Under the pieces are notes generated by a model. The model saw nothing but the letters and a program-made list of their open reading frames with translations, searched no databases and was not told the origin of the DNA. 64,000 bases of DNA from Chelativorans petroleitrophicus (GTDB lineage Bacteria; Pseudomonadota; Alphaproteobacteria; Rhizobiales; Rhizobiaceae), in contig NZ_JAODNV010000005.1 in NCBI RefSeq assembly GCF_025398195.1, positions 186,001 to 250,000 on the forward strand. The letters are read 5' to 3'. The position numbers were made by a program, and so were the translations under genes. Each line of letters opens with the position of its first letter. The stretch's first letter is position 1. Of this stretch, positions 8,843 to 18,073 are shown in pieces.

Positions 8843-10689
8843 CAGTCGCCAGCCCCCTGCGGTTTGCGCCACCAGGCGGAAAGGTCAAAGCCATCCAACG
8901 GCGCTGTTTCCGGGTGCTCCAGATAGTTCCAGTAAGCGACCCATTTCTGCGTGTTGTGCTGCGTGGGCACCATATAGGCGCCGGAGATCAGGAGCCGATC
9001 GAGAGCCCGCACGGCGGCAACGTAGGATTTCTTGTCGCGCGCGCTCAGCATCGCCTCGATCATGGCGTCGACGGCCGGATCGGCAACCCCGGAGAGGTTG
9101 AAGGAGCCTTCGGCATTGGCCGATTCGGAGCCCCAGCGGCCGATCTGCTCGATGCCGGGCGAGAGCGAGCCCGAGAAGCCGACCGACGAAATCAGCATGT
9201 CGAACTCGAAGGTCTGCTTGCGCTGCTGGATCTGCGAATCGTCGAGCATGCGCAGCGTGACTTCTATTCCAAGACGCGAGAGGGCGCGCTGGAAAACGCT
9301 GGCAAGCCGCTCCTGCTCCGCGGAAACGATGAGAATCTCGAAGGAGAGGGGATTTCCCTCTCGATCCCTGAGCTTGCCGCCGTCGAGCGTGTAGCCCGCA
9401 TCCTGAAGCAGACCGAGGGCTTCGCGCATCGTCTCGCGGCTCAGCCCCTCCCCCTTGTCGGCATCCTTGCCATAGGTGCCGTCGGCCACCGTGGGGAGGA
9501 TTTTGTCCATATAGGGAGCAAGCAGCTCCTTCTCCCTTTCGTCCATGGGCCGCCCGAGCGCGGAAAGCTCCGAATTCTGCCAGTAGCTCAGCGTCCGGTG
9601 GTACTGGCCGTCATAGACGTTCTTGTTCACCCAGCCGAAGTCGTAGAGCATCGACAGGGCGCGCCGCACCCTCGGATCGGCGAATATCTCGCGCCTGGTG
9701 TTGAAGACGAACCCGGTGACCACCGGAGGTATCTTCGATTCGAACGCCTTCACCACCACGTCGCCATTGCGGGCGGCCGGAAAGTCGAAGTCTCGTGCGA
9801 CCTGGGTGGCATCCATTCCGGTGTAGATCGCGCCCGCATAGACGGAGCACAGGCCCTTTTTGAAAGCCTCGAACTGGGCGTTCCCGTTCAGGAAGTAGTC
9901 AATGGTGATGCGGTCGTAGTTATGAAAGCCTCGCATGGAGGGCTTGTCGGCCCCCCAATAGTCGGGGTTGCGCTTGAAGACGATGCGCTGGCCCGGGATA
10001 ACTTCATCGATCACATAGGGTCCGCTGCCAGTCACCGGCTTGAGCGTCGACTGGTCGAACGTATCGCGGTCGAACGCATGCGCCGGGATCACCGGTGTCA
10101 TGGCCACGATCAGCGGAAATTCACGGTCGGAGTTCTCGTTGAAGGCGAAGCGGACGCTATGCTCCCCTGTTTTTTCAATCTTTTTGATCCGCTCCATGCG
10201 CGTGCTGTAGGGCGGACGGCCTTTCTCGGCGAAGGTTTCGTAGGTAAAGATGACGTCCTTAGGCGTGACGGGCTTGCCGTCCGACCATCTGGCGTCGGGG
10301 TCGAGATGAAATTCGGCGTAGGTGCGCTCTGCGTTCATCTCCACCGATTCGGCGAGAAGCCCGTAGAGGGAGAACGGTTCCGCGCCGTTGCGCCGCATCA
10401 GCGGCTCGAAGACCAGATTGCCGAAGATCGTATCGATGACGCCGCGTGCCGTGGTGCGCATGCTCTTCAGGATGAACGGGTTCAGGTTGTCGAACGAACC
10501 GGTCACGCAGTAGGTGATCTCGCCGCCTTTGGGAGCATCCGGATTGGCGTAGGGAAAATGAGTGAACCCTGCGGGCAGCTCCGGCTCGCTGTTCATGGCG
10601 ACGCCATGCATCGGCGTCTCCTGGGCGGAAGCAGCGGCGGCCCAGAGGATCAGGGCGGAAAGCGCCGGAGCGAGATGAAGGCGCGACAT
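8842..10689 (-). CDS. Extracellular solute-binding protein, family 5 (YejA-like)
   Basis: A 615-residue periplasmic peptide-type binding protein. The signal peptide is clear (MSRLHLAPALSALILW, cleavage after ASA near residue 22). The mature part has family-5 features: GGEITYCVTGSFDNLNPFIL, DARWSDGKPVTPKDVIFTYE and VTGSGPYVI. The length and the YANPDAPKGG segment match the YejA group of microcin C/peptide importers. No permease or ATPase lies beside it, so it must work with components encoded elsewhere or with another importer. It heads a unit with the FrnE-like and small membrane protein genes. A much longer open frame continues upstream, but the signal peptide fixes the start. Confidence 0.92.
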   Translation of the reverse strand: MSRLHLAPALSALILWAAAASAQETPMHGVAMNSEPELPAGFTHFPYANPDAPKGGEITYCVTGSFDNLNPFILKSMRTTARGVIDTIFGNLVFEPLMRRNGAEPFSLYGLLAESVEMNAERTYAEFHLDPDARWSDGKPVTPKDVIFTYETFAEKGRPPYSTRMERIKKIEKTGEHSVRFAFNENSDREFPLIVAMTPVIPAHAFDRDTFDQSTLKPVTGSGPYVIDEVIPGQRIVFKRNPDYWGADKPSMRGFHNYDRITIDYFLNGNAQFEAFKKGLCSVYAGAIYTGMDATQVARDFDFPAARNGDVVVKAFESKIPPVVTGFVFNTRREIFADPRVRRALSMLYDFGWVNKNVYDGQYHRTLSYWQNSELSALGRPMDEREKELLAPYMDKILPTVADGTYGKDADKGEGLSRETMREALGLLQDAGYTLDGGKLRDREGNPLSFEILIVSAEQERLASVFQRALSRLGIEVTLRMLDDSQIQQRKQTFEFDMLISSVGFSGSLSPGIEQIGRWGSESANAEGSFNLSGVADPAVDAMIEAMLSARDKKSYVAAVRALDRLLISGAYMVPTQHNTQKWVAYWNYLEHPETAPLDGFDLSAWWRKPQGAGD

Positions 10690-10756
10690 GGCAAGGCCTC
10701 GTGTTGAATGGACTCGGGGGTGCCGCTGCCATCCTTGCGCGCCTTGCCCGCCTTGT

Positions 10757-10785
10757 CCACCGGTGCACCGGGAAGATTCCGGTGG
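10757..10785. promoter_or_regulatory. Inverted repeat in a divergent intergenic region (candidate operator)
   Basis: CCACCGG and CCGGTGG form a perfect 7-base inverted repeat separated by 15 bases. It lies between the divergently read binding-protein gene and the IalB-like gene. It could be an operator for either direction; no regulator is encoded next to it. Confidence 0.25.
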
Positions 10786-10927
10786 CAAACACGCGGTAAT
10801 GCCGATGGGCTCTGGATTCGGGAAAGCAGGCGTTGTAACACGCGCCCAAAGCCTTGCTGTCGCCGCATTCGGCCAACAGGAAACGAGAAACGCTATGTTC
10901 GCTGGGGATTCCAAAGGAACGGGAAGT

Positions 10928-11554
10928 ATGAAGAGCCAGAATGCGAAAGCACACCGTTTGATCGCGGCATTGGCCGGAGGGGTGTGCATGGCCGTCATCG
11001 GCGCCTCGAATGCGGCGCACGCGCAGCAGGAGCCGCCGCAGGGCTGGTTCAAGGCCTGCACCAAGCAAGAGGATGTGGACGTCTGCAACGTGCAGTTCCT
11101 GCGTCGCGCCGAGACGGGCCAGCTTCTGACCGCGGTCAACCTGATCGAGGTAAAGGGGAAGATCAATCGACGTGTGCTGCAGATCGCCGTTCCCACCGGC
11201 CGGCTCATCCCGCCCGGAATCGGAATGCAGATCGACGGCGGCGCGACCCGCAAGATCGAATATGCAATCTGCGTTCCCGACCGTTGTGTGGCCGAAGCTC
11301 CGCTTACGGATGAGCTCGTGAATTCGTTCAAGCGCGGGTCAGAACTGACCCTCACCTCCGTCAATTTCCAGAACCAGCCCAATCCGATCAAGGTTACGCT
11401 TCAGGGCTTCACCAGCGCGTTCGACGGCGAGCCGCTGCAGCAGAGCGAGCTGGACGAGCGTCAGAAGAAGCTCGAAGAGTTCGTCAGCAAGAACAACGAG
11501 GAATTCGCCGAAAGACTGAAGCGGGCCCAGGAAGAGGCTAAGCAGTCCCGATAA
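10928..11554 (+). CDS. Invasion-associated locus B (IalB) family secreted protein
   Basis: A 208-residue exported protein. The N-terminus is a signal peptide with hydrophobic core LIAALAGGVCMAVIGA and a cleavage site after AHA near residue 31. The mature part carries the IalB-family pattern GWFKACTKQEDVDVCNVQF, with paired Cys (positions about 42 and 50) and a second pair in CVPDRC. The family was named in Bartonella, where it aids erythrocyte entry, but homologues are widespread in free-living rhizobia with no known role. The C-terminus (KLEEFVSKNNEEFAERLKRA) is a charged helix. AGGAAC sits before the chosen ATG; an ATG 33 bases upstream is possible. Confidence 0.88.
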   Translation: MKSQNAKAHRLIAALAGGVCMAVIGASNAAHAQQEPPQGWFKACTKQEDVDVCNVQFLRRAETGQLLTAVNLIEVKGKINRRVLQIAVPTGRLIPPGIGMQIDGGATRKIEYAICVPDRCVAEAPLTDELVNSFKRGSELTLTSVNFQNQPNPIKVTLQGFTSAFDGEPLQQSELDERQKKLEEFVSKNNEEFAERLKRAQEEAKQSR

Positions 11555-11655
11555 GCGGGCCAGCTTGCTCGCGCGCCGGCCGGACTAGCGGCCGGTCAGC
11601 GTTCAATCGCATTTTTAAATGATGTGGTTCAAAGACCGATGTTCTGCGCTTAACC

Positions 11656-11680
11656 AAAAAGGGCGTCACACGGCCTTTTT
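11656..11680. terminator. Bidirectional terminator-like hairpin
   Basis: AAAAAGG and CCTTTTT form a 7-base inverted repeat around an 11-base loop between the convergent IalB-like and hspQ genes. It gives a T-run after the stem in both directions, so it can serve both genes. Confidence 0.6.
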
Positions 11681-11686
11681 TGCGTT

Positions 11687-12019
11687 TCAGTGACGAAAAC
11701 GCTGGCGCGGAGCGTATTTGCCGTCCGCGGTCTGAACGAACAGCTCGAAGAGCTGCGGGTGGCGCACGGGCTCACCGGATTCGTCCTCGAGGAGATTCTG
11801 CTCCGAAACATAGGCCACGTATTCCGTCTCGTCGTTCTCCGCGAGGAGGTGGTAGAAAGGCTGATCCTTCGACGGACGCACCTCGGGCGGAATGGCTTCA
11901 TACCATTCCTCGGTGTTGCTGAATTCGGGATCGACGTCGAAGATGACGCCCCGGAAGGGAAACAGCCTGTGGCGGACAACCTGGCCGATCGAGAATTTTG
12001 CCGTTTTGACTTTCTGCAT
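11687..12019 (-). CDS. hspQ: Heat shock protein HspQ / YccV-like hemimethylated-DNA-binding domain protein
   Basis: A 110-residue protein of the HspQ (YccV) family, which in E. coli is a heat-inducible protein and a specificity factor for Lon. The family motif FSIGQVVRHRLFPFRGVIFD lies at residues 9-28, followed by DPEFSNTEEWYEAIPPEVRP and the QPFYHLLAEND block. I use the ATG at 12019 (MQKVKTAKFSIG); a longer version would add 21 residues with no similarity pattern. It follows the UbiH-type gene on the same strand by about 90 bases and converges on the IalB-like gene. Confidence 0.93.
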   Translation of the reverse strand: MQKVKTAKFSIGQVVRHRLFPFRGVIFDVDPEFSNTEEWYEAIPPEVRPSKDQPFYHLLAENDETEYVAYVSEQNLLEDESGEPVRHPQLFELFVQTADGKYAPRQRFRH

Positions 12020-12108
12020 TGCCCCGCAACCTTTGGCCTGAATTTGGATCAGCCTGCTCGGCAATTCAATGCTAAACGACACCGGTACAATTAAGGCAAC
12101 GGTGCAAA

Positions 12109-13326
12109 TTAGCCACGACGCGCGACGGTAGGCAATAGGGCCGCAAAGCCGCTGCCCGGCTGCATCCCTTCCCGCATGAAAAATCCGCGCAGAAAAGGCA
12201 GGCTGCTCAGGAGGGCAAGGCCAGTGCTTCTGGCAAGTTGGGCCGGCAGCAGGCCGGAAAGCAGCGAGGCGTTGACGAGGTTCACCGCGCTGGAACGCGC
12301 CAGAATGTCGGGCCTGCGACGCATGTCATAACGAAGCAGCGCCGCCGGCGAGCCCGGGTCCTGCACATGGGCGCGGATGACCTTCGCCAAGTCCATCACG
12401 TCGCGCAGGCCGAGATTGAGCCCTTGCGCCGTAATCGGCGGGAAGACATGCGCCGCCTCGCCCACGAGCGCGATGCGCCGGGCGGCGAAGCGCGCCGGTA
12501 GGGCGGAGGAAAGCGGGTAGACTTGCCGCCCCGGCTCGACCGTTACCTTGCCAAGGAAGGACTGTATGCGCGCTTCGAGGCGCTTGGACAGGACATCATC
12601 GTCAAGTACGGACAATTCCTCCGCCTGCCGGGGGCGCAGGACCCAGACGAGGCTGGAGCGGAAACCGCCCGGCAACGGAACCTGCGTGCAGGGGCCGCTT
12701 TCGGTGTGAAATTCGGTCGAGGTAAAGTCGTGATGGCGCTGATGGGCGAAGTTAAGCACCAGTGCGCGTTGCGGCAGGCGGTGTGTGGTCACGGAAATAC
12801 CGGCCGCTTTTCGCGCGGGCGAGTTGCGCCCATCGGCGGCAACCGCCAGAGCAGCACGCACCACCGTTCCGTCGGCCAGCCTGGCCTCGACGCCGTTGGC
12901 TTCGGGACGCCACTCCTCGACCATGGTCTCATGCCAGACAATATCGCCCCGGGCGCGAACGGCGTCAGCCAGTGCTGCGTTCAGCACCGCGTTGGGAATA
13001 TTGACGCCGAAATAGTCTTCGCCGATTTCGGCTGCCCTGAAGGTGACCGCCGGGCTGCGGATAAGCCGCGCTGTTGCATCGACGATGCGCATGGTGGCAA
13101 GCGGCGCGGCCGCGTCCGGGCCCAGCGCCCGCCCGAGGCCGAGCCGTTCCAGAAACGCGACCGCGGGCCGCATCAATGCGGTGGTGCGCTTGTCGCTGGT
13201 GGAAGGCGGGGGACCGGCAAGGACGGTGCGGACACCAGCCCCGGCAAGCGCTAGCGCTGCGGAGAGGCCGGCTGGGCCGGTTCCGGCAACAAGGATCGTC
13301 GCCCTGCCGTTTTCTTCGCTCGCCAT
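12109..13326 (-). CDS. FAD-dependent UbiH/UbiF/VisC-type monooxygenase
   Basis: A 405-residue flavoprotein of the ubiquinone-hydroxylase family. It opens with the FAD-binding Rossmann motif GTGPAGLSAALALAGAGV near residue 13. It has the mid-domain DGRNSPARKAAGI typical of aromatic hydroxylases and the second FAD motif LVGEAAHVFPPITAQGLNLG near residue 285. This family hydroxylates the quinone ring in ubiquinone synthesis; which position this one acts on cannot be told from sequence. The start at 13326 places the Rossmann strand at the usual distance; a longer frame upstream adds 38 residues without family features. Confidence 0.88.
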   Translation of the reverse strand: MASEENGRATILVAGTGPAGLSAALALAGAGVRTVLAGPPPSTSDKRTTALMRPAVAFLERLGLGRALGPDAAAPLATMRIVDATARLIRSPAVTFRAAEIGEDYFGVNIPNAVLNAALADAVRARGDIVWHETMVEEWRPEANGVEARLADGTVVRAALAVAADGRNSPARKAAGISVTTHRLPQRALVLNFAHQRHHDFTSTEFHTESGPCTQVPLPGGFRSSLVWVLRPRQAEELSVLDDDVLSKRLEARIQSFLGKVTVEPGRQVYPLSSALPARFAARRIALVGEAAHVFPPITAQGLNLGLRDVMDLAKVIRAHVQDPGSPAALLRYDMRRRPDILARSSAVNLVNASLLSGLLPAQLARSTGLALLSSLPFLRGFFMREGMQPGSGFAALLPTVARRG

Positions 13327-13615
13327 CGTCTCAACCTGTTCGCAATCCGGCACATATCGCAGTCGGTCCCATGGTTCAATGTCGGCGGGCGCGGCAAAGG
13401 GTTGCGGAGCACCGCACTCGGGGGATCTTGTTTTCCACACCCTTCGCCTGTTTATGCTGTCTGAGCCGCGCGGTCGTGATAATGACGCGCGAAAAGAACC
13501 AGAAGAGGAAGGTAATGAGGGGGAAGGTGGAGTTTGGCGAGGCGATGGAAGGGCGCTCCGGTTCGGGCCGCCACAGGGTGCTCCTTTCGTGAACCCGCCC
13601 AGCGGAAGCGCTTTT

Positions 13616-14338
13616 ATGAAAAGAAAAAAGGTTACGGCCCCTCAGGCAAAGGCCTTCTCGGTCCATCTGCTGACCGCATCCGGCTCTTTCCTGGCTTTCC
13701 TTTCGCTGGTCGCCGCAAGCGAGGAACGCTGGACGGCCATGTTCTGGTGGCTGGGGCTTGCCCTGCTGGTGGACGGCATTGACGGGCCCATCGCCAGGAA
13801 GCTCGAGGTGAAGCATGTGCTGCCGACCTGGTCGGGCGACACGCTGGACAACATCATCGACTATGTGACCTACGTGCTGATCCCCGCTTTCGCCCTCTAT
13901 CAGAGCGGCTTCATGGGCGAGGGGCTGTCGTTCCTGTCGGCGGCCATCATCGTGGTGTCGAGCGCCATCTATTACGCCGACACGGGTATGAAGACGGCGG
14001 AGAACTTCTTCAAAGGCTTCCCGGTCGTCTGGAACATGATCGTCTTCACCCTGTTTGTCATCAGTCCCGGCGAATATGTCTCCTTTGCAGTGGTCGTGAT
14101 CTCGGCCGTGCTGACATTCACACCGCTCCACTTTCTGCATCCCGTGCGCGTGAAACGGCTGCGGCCGCTTAATCTCGGTATTTTCCTGGCCTGGTGCGCC
14201 TTCGGGCTCGTGGCCCTTCTGCAGGGCCTTGAAGCGCATGCCGCCGTAAAGGCGGGCGTTGGCGTGACGGGACTCTATCTCTACTGCATCGGCGCAATCA
14301 TGCAGGCGATGCCGCAACTGGGGAGAAGGGCTGGATGA
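13616..14338 (+). CDS. pcs: Phosphatidylcholine synthase (CDP-diacylglycerol--choline O-phosphatidyltransferase)
   Basis: Pcs condenses choline with CDP-diacylglycerol in the inner membrane to make phosphatidylcholine, a hallmark lipid of rhizobia. The 240-residue protein shows about eight hydrophobic segments and the Pcs form of the CDP-alcohol phosphotransferase motif: DGPIAR, 12 residues, G, then D and D in GDTLDNIID (residues about 48-75). The 12-residue spacing is characteristic of Pcs rather than of other family members. The ATG at 13616 has GGAAG eight bases upstream. The stop overlaps the next gene (ATGA). Confidence 0.95.
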   Translation: MKRKKVTAPQAKAFSVHLLTASGSFLAFLSLVAASEERWTAMFWWLGLALLVDGIDGPIARKLEVKHVLPTWSGDTLDNIIDYVTYVLIPAFALYQSGFMGEGLSFLSAAIIVVSSAIYYADTGMKTAENFFKGFPVVWNMIVFTLFVISPGEYVSFAVVVISAVLTFTPLHFLHPVRVKRLRPLNLGIFLAWCAFGLVALLQGLEAHAAVKAGVGVTGLYLYCIGAIMQAMPQLGRRAG

Positions 14339-15309
14339 CGAAGGCAATTCGCGTACACGAAGCTGGCGGTCCCGAGGCTTTGCGTCTGGAGGACGCCGAT
14401 CCGGGCAGACCGGGCAGGGGCGAGGCACTGATCGAGCACAAGGCGATCGGCCTCAACTTCATCGATGTCTACCAGCGCAAAGGTCTCTACTCGCTGCAGA
14501 CGCCTTTCATCCCGGGCGCGGAAGCGGCAGGCGTCGTGCTCGACGTGGGGGAGGGCGTCGAGGGGCTGAAGCCGGGCGACCGCGTTGCCTATTGTGTGGC
14601 TGGCGGCGGCGCTTATGCGGAGCGTCGGGTGATCGCGGCCGACCGTCTGGTGCGCGTGCCGGACGCCATTTCGGACGAACAGGCCGCCGGCATGATGCTG
14701 AAGGGCATGACGGTGTGGTATCTCCTGCGCCGGACCTACCCCGTCAAGCCGGGCGATACGATTCTTTGCCACGCGGCCGCGGGTGGCGTCGGGCTCATCC
14801 TCGGCCAGTGGGCCAAACATCTGGGCGCGACGGTGATCGGCACGGCAAGCTCTCAGGAAAAGATCGAGCTTGCTCGTGCTCACGGCTTCGATCACGTGAT
14901 CGACTACACGAAGCAGGATTTCGTCGCGGCCGTACGCGAGCTGACGGAAGGCCGACTATGCAACGTCGTCTATGACTCCGTCGGCAAGGACACGTTCCCG
15001 GGCTCTCTCGATTGTCTGAGGCCGCTCGGCATGTTCGTGAGCTTCGGCCAGTCTTCCGGCCTGGTGCCGCCTTTCAACATCAGTCTACTGTCCCAGAAAG
15101 GGTCGCTTTTCGCAACGCGGCCCATTCTTTTCACCTACATCGCGGCACGCAGCGACCTTGAAGAAGCAGCACGCGAACTTTTCGCCATGGTCCAATCGGG
15201 AGTGGTGAAGATCGTGATCAACCAGCGCTATCCACTGTCGGAAGCGGCACGAGCGCACCAGGATCTGGAAGGGCGGAAGACCACCGGCACGACGGTGCTT
15301 ATCCCGTAG
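14335..15309 (+). CDS. NADPH:quinone oxidoreductase family protein (zinc-independent MDR)
   Basis: A 324-residue medium-chain dehydrogenase/reductase of the Qor (zeta-crystallin) group, expected to reduce quinones with NADPH in the cytosol. It begins VHEAGGPEALRLEDADPGRP. It has the NADPH-binding HAAAGGVGLILGQWAKHLGA near residue 140, the Qor-specific VVYDSVGKDTF, and no zinc-binding Cys tetrad. Its start overlaps the pcs stop by 4 bases, so the two are translationally coupled, although no shared pathway is obvious. Confidence 0.9.
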   Translation: MTKAIRVHEAGGPEALRLEDADPGRPGRGEALIEHKAIGLNFIDVYQRKGLYSLQTPFIPGAEAAGVVLDVGEGVEGLKPGDRVAYCVAGGGAYAERRVIAADRLVRVPDAISDEQAAGMMLKGMTVWYLLRRTYPVKPGDTILCHAAAGGVGLILGQWAKHLGATVIGTASSQEKIELARAHGFDHVIDYTKQDFVAAVRELTEGRLCNVVYDSVGKDTFPGSLDCLRPLGMFVSFGQSSGLVPPFNISLLSQKGSLFATRPILFTYIAARSDLEEAARELFAMVQSGVVKIVINQRYPLSEAARAHQDLEGRKTTGTTVLIP

Positions 15310-15401
15310 GGTATTCCACACAAAATCTGTTGCATCGCAAAACCGCGCGCCTACGATGGCGAGGAAGAACACAGAAGAACGGCGCTGAAATGGGAGGTGT
15401 C

Positions 15402-16973
15402 GTGGACTCAACGGGCGACGCGGCGGCCGAGCCGCTGCTGGAGGTACGGGGGCTGTCGAAGATTTTCGGTACCCTCAAAGCCTGCGATTCCATCGATCTT
15501 GAAATCCGGCGCGGTGAAATCCACGCCCTCTTGGGCGAGAACGGCGCGGGCAAGTCCACACTGGTCAAGATGCTGTTCGGCGCGCTGGAGCCGACCGCCG
15601 GAACGATCCGCTGGAAAGGTCAGGAGGTGGCCATCCGCAGCCCCGGGGAAGCTCGCCGCCTCGGCATCGGCATGGTGTTCCAGCACTTCTCCCTCTTCGA
15701 TGCGCTGACGGCGGCGGAAAATATCATCCTCTCGCTGGACGATCCTGCTCCCGTCAGCGCCGTGGCTGCCCGCGCGCGGGAGCTCTCGCGCGCCTACGGG
15801 CTGCCGCTTGATCCGCAGGCCCATGTGGGCGATCTTTCGGTGGGCGAGCGCCAGCGCATCGAGATCATCCGCTGCCTTCTGCAGGACCCCGAGCTCATCA
15901 TTCTGGACGAGCCGACCTCGGTGCTGACACCGCAGGAAGCCGACAAGCTCTTCGATACCCTGGAGACGCTGCGGTCCGAGGGCCGCTCCATCCTCTACAT
16001 CTCCCACCGGCTGGAGGAGGTGAAGCGCCTTTGCGACCGCGCCACCGTGCTTCGCGGGGGCCGTGTGGTTGGGCATTCCGATCCGCGCCGCGAAACGGCC
16101 GCTTCGCTCGCACGCATGATGGTGGGCGGTGATGTGCCGGTCGTGGTGCGCGACAAGCCCGCAGCCACGCGGGAGGCGCTGCTGGAAGTACGCGGCCTCA
16201 ATCGCAAGGCCGGGCATCCCTTCGCCGTGTCCCTGTCGGAAATCGAGCTGACGGTGCACGCGGGCGAGATCCTCGGCGTTGCGGGTGTTGCCGGCAACGG
16301 ACAGGGCGAGCTTTTCGAGGCGATTTCCGGAGAGGCGCTGCAGGAAAGTGCTGATACCGTGCGGATCTGCGGTCACGCTGCCGGGCGGCATGACATCACC
16401 GGCCGACGGCTTATGGGCGCGGCCTTCGTGCCTGAGGAACGGCTCGGCCATGCGGCGGCCCCGTTCATGACCTTGACGCAGAACCTGCTTCTTTCGCGCT
16501 ACCGGACCGATGCGCGCGCCTTCCTTGGCCGCCTCGGCATCATCCGCAACGCGGTGGTGGCCAGCGCCGCCAAGCGGGTCTCCACCGCGATGGACGTGCG
16601 CAAGGGCAGCGAGGACCCGGAGGCGACAGCGCTTTCGGGCGGAAATCTGCAGAAATTCGTCATTGGTCGCGAGCTCGACCGTCAGCCGCGCGTTCTGGTG
16701 GTCAATCAGCCCACCTGGGGCGTCGATGCGGGGGCGGCGGCGCGGATTCGCCAGGCGCTTGTCGATCTCGCCAAGGGCGGCTCGGCCGTGCTCGTCATCA
16801 GTCAGGATCTCGATGAATTGTTTGAAATCTGCGATGCCATAGCCGTCATGCACGGCGGAAGACTTTCTACGCCCGTCCCCATTGCCGAGGCGACATATGA
16901 GAAGATAGGCCTGCTCATGGGTGGCGCGCGCCCTGAGGCCACCTCCGGGCTTCCGCTGGAGGAGACGGTGTGA
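15402..16973 (+). CDS. ABC transporter ATP-binding protein of a BMP-type (nucleoside) importer, two NBDs
   Basis: A roughly 523-residue protein with two fused nucleotide-binding domains, the layout used by sugar and purine-nucleoside importers. The first domain has Walker A GENGAGKST, signature LSVGERQRIEI and Walker B LIILDEPTSVL. The second has a degenerate P-loop (GVAGNGQGEL) and signature LSGGNLQKFVIGRE. The first domain therefore probably does most of the hydrolysis. I start at the GTG at 15402 because GGGAGG ends four bases before it; an ATG at 15390 is the alternative. Two permeases and a BMP binding protein follow, which points to nucleosides or related purine compounds. Confidence 0.9.
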   Translation: MDSTGDAAAEPLLEVRGLSKIFGTLKACDSIDLEIRRGEIHALLGENGAGKSTLVKMLFGALEPTAGTIRWKGQEVAIRSPGEARRLGIGMVFQHFSLFDALTAAENIILSLDDPAPVSAVAARARELSRAYGLPLDPQAHVGDLSVGERQRIEIIRCLLQDPELIILDEPTSVLTPQEADKLFDTLETLRSEGRSILYISHRLEEVKRLCDRATVLRGGRVVGHSDPRRETAASLARMMVGGDVPVVVRDKPAATREALLEVRGLNRKAGHPFAVSLSEIELTVHAGEILGVAGVAGNGQGELFEAISGEALQESADTVRICGHAAGRHDITGRRLMGAAFVPEERLGHAAAPFMTLTQNLLLSRYRTDARAFLGRLGIIRNAVVASAAKRVSTAMDVRKGSEDPEATALSGGNLQKFVIGRELDRQPRVLVVNQPTWGVDAGAAARIRQALVDLAKGGSAVLVISQDLDELFEICDAIAVMHGGRLSTPVPIAEATYEKIGLLMGGARPEATSGLPLEETV

Positions 16974-18073
16974 TGCGCATCGAGCTCGTCAAACGGCCGC
17001 AACGCTCGGCGCTTTTCAGTATGCTTTCGCCCTTCATTGCGCTGGGGCTTACCCTCGTCGCGGGTGCCGCCCTGTTTCTCGCGCTAGGCAAGAACCCGGG
17101 CGAGGCGCTCTACTACTATTTCGTCGATCCCCTGCACGAGACCTGGTCGCTGCATGAGCTGGCGGTAAAGGCGGCACCCCTCATACTGATCGCCGTCGGG
17201 CTTTCGGTCTGCTTCCGCTCCAACAACTGGAACATCGGCGCGGAAGGGCAGTTCATCATCGGCGCCATGGCGGGTTCCATTCTGCCTGTGATGTTCCCGG
17301 ATTTCCAATCCTGGGTGGTCCTCCCCCTGATGCTGCTGTTGGGTGTCGCCGGCGGAGCGGCCTATGCGTCAATCCCCGCGGTGCTTAAGGCGCGCTTCAA
17401 CACCAGCGAAATTCTCACCAGCCTGATGCTCGTCTATGTGGCGCAGCTCTTCCTCGACTGGATGGTTCGCGGCCCGTGGCGCAACCCGGCCGGCTTCAAC
17501 TTTCCCGAGACGCGCACCTTCCACGCCTTCGCCACCCTGCCTGAGATCTGGCCGGCGTCGGGCAGGGCGCATTGGGGCTTCATCTTCGCGCTTCTCGCGG
17601 CCCTCGTCCTGTGGTTCGTGATGACGCGCACGCTGAAGGGCTTTGAAATCCGCCTTCTGGGACAAAGCCCGCGGGCAGGGCGTTTCGCGGGCTTCTCCCG
17701 GGAGAAGATGGTTCTGTTCAGTTTCCTGGTTTCAGGCGGGCTCGCCGGGCTTGCTGGCATATGCGAGGTTTCCGGCGCCATCGGTCAGTTGCGGCCGATC
17801 ATCTCGCCCGGCTACGGCTTCACCGCCATCATCATCGCCTTTCTCGGCCGGCTCAACCCGCTCGGCATTGTGGCGGCGGGCCTCGTGCTGGCGCTCACCT
17901 ATCTGGGCGGCGAGGCGGCACAGATATCCGTCGGCCTGTCCGACAAAGTGGCACGGGTCTTCCAGGGAATGATCCTGTTTTTCGTGCTCGCCTGCGACAC
18001 GCTCATACATTACCGCATCCGGCTGGTGGCCGAGCCGGCCGTGCGCGGGGAGGGGGCGCGGGCCGATGTTTGA
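16973..18073 (+). CDS. ABC transporter permease of BMP-type importer (first subunit)
   Basis: A 366-residue inner-membrane permease of the BPD_transp_2 family. After a short cytoplasmic start come many hydrophobic helices; the conserved core LSVCFRSNNWNIGAEGQFII (about residues 78-97) is typical of nucleoside-importer permeases of the YufP type. The stop of the ATPase gene and this ATG share a base (TGATG), so they are coupled, and the 3' end overlaps the second permease by 8 bases. Confidence 0.91.
   Translation: MRIELVKRPQRSALFSMLSPFIALGLTLVAGAALFLALGKNPGEALYYYFVDPLHETWSLHELAVKAAPLILIAVGLSVCFRSNNWNIGAEGQFIIGAMAGSILPVMFPDFQSWVVLPLMLLLGVAGGAAYASIPAVLKARFNTSEILTSLMLVYVAQLFLDWMVRGPWRNPAGFNFPETRTFHAFATLPEIWPASGRAHWGFIFALLAALVLWFVMTRTLKGFEIRLLGQSPRAGRFAGFSREKMVLFSFLVSGGLAGLAGICEVSGAIGQLRPIISPGYGFTAIIIAFLGRLNPLGIVAAGLVLALTYLGGEAAQISVGLSDKVARVFQGMILFFVLACDTLIHYRIRLVAEPAVRGEGARADV

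Noticed and set aside
8914-10707. 597-residue plus-strand frame
   Set aside because: Antisense to the YejA-like binding-protein gene, which has a clear signal peptide and family motifs.
15408-16853. 481-residue minus-strand frame
   Set aside because: Antisense to the two-domain ABC ATPase; composition is that of a shadow frame.
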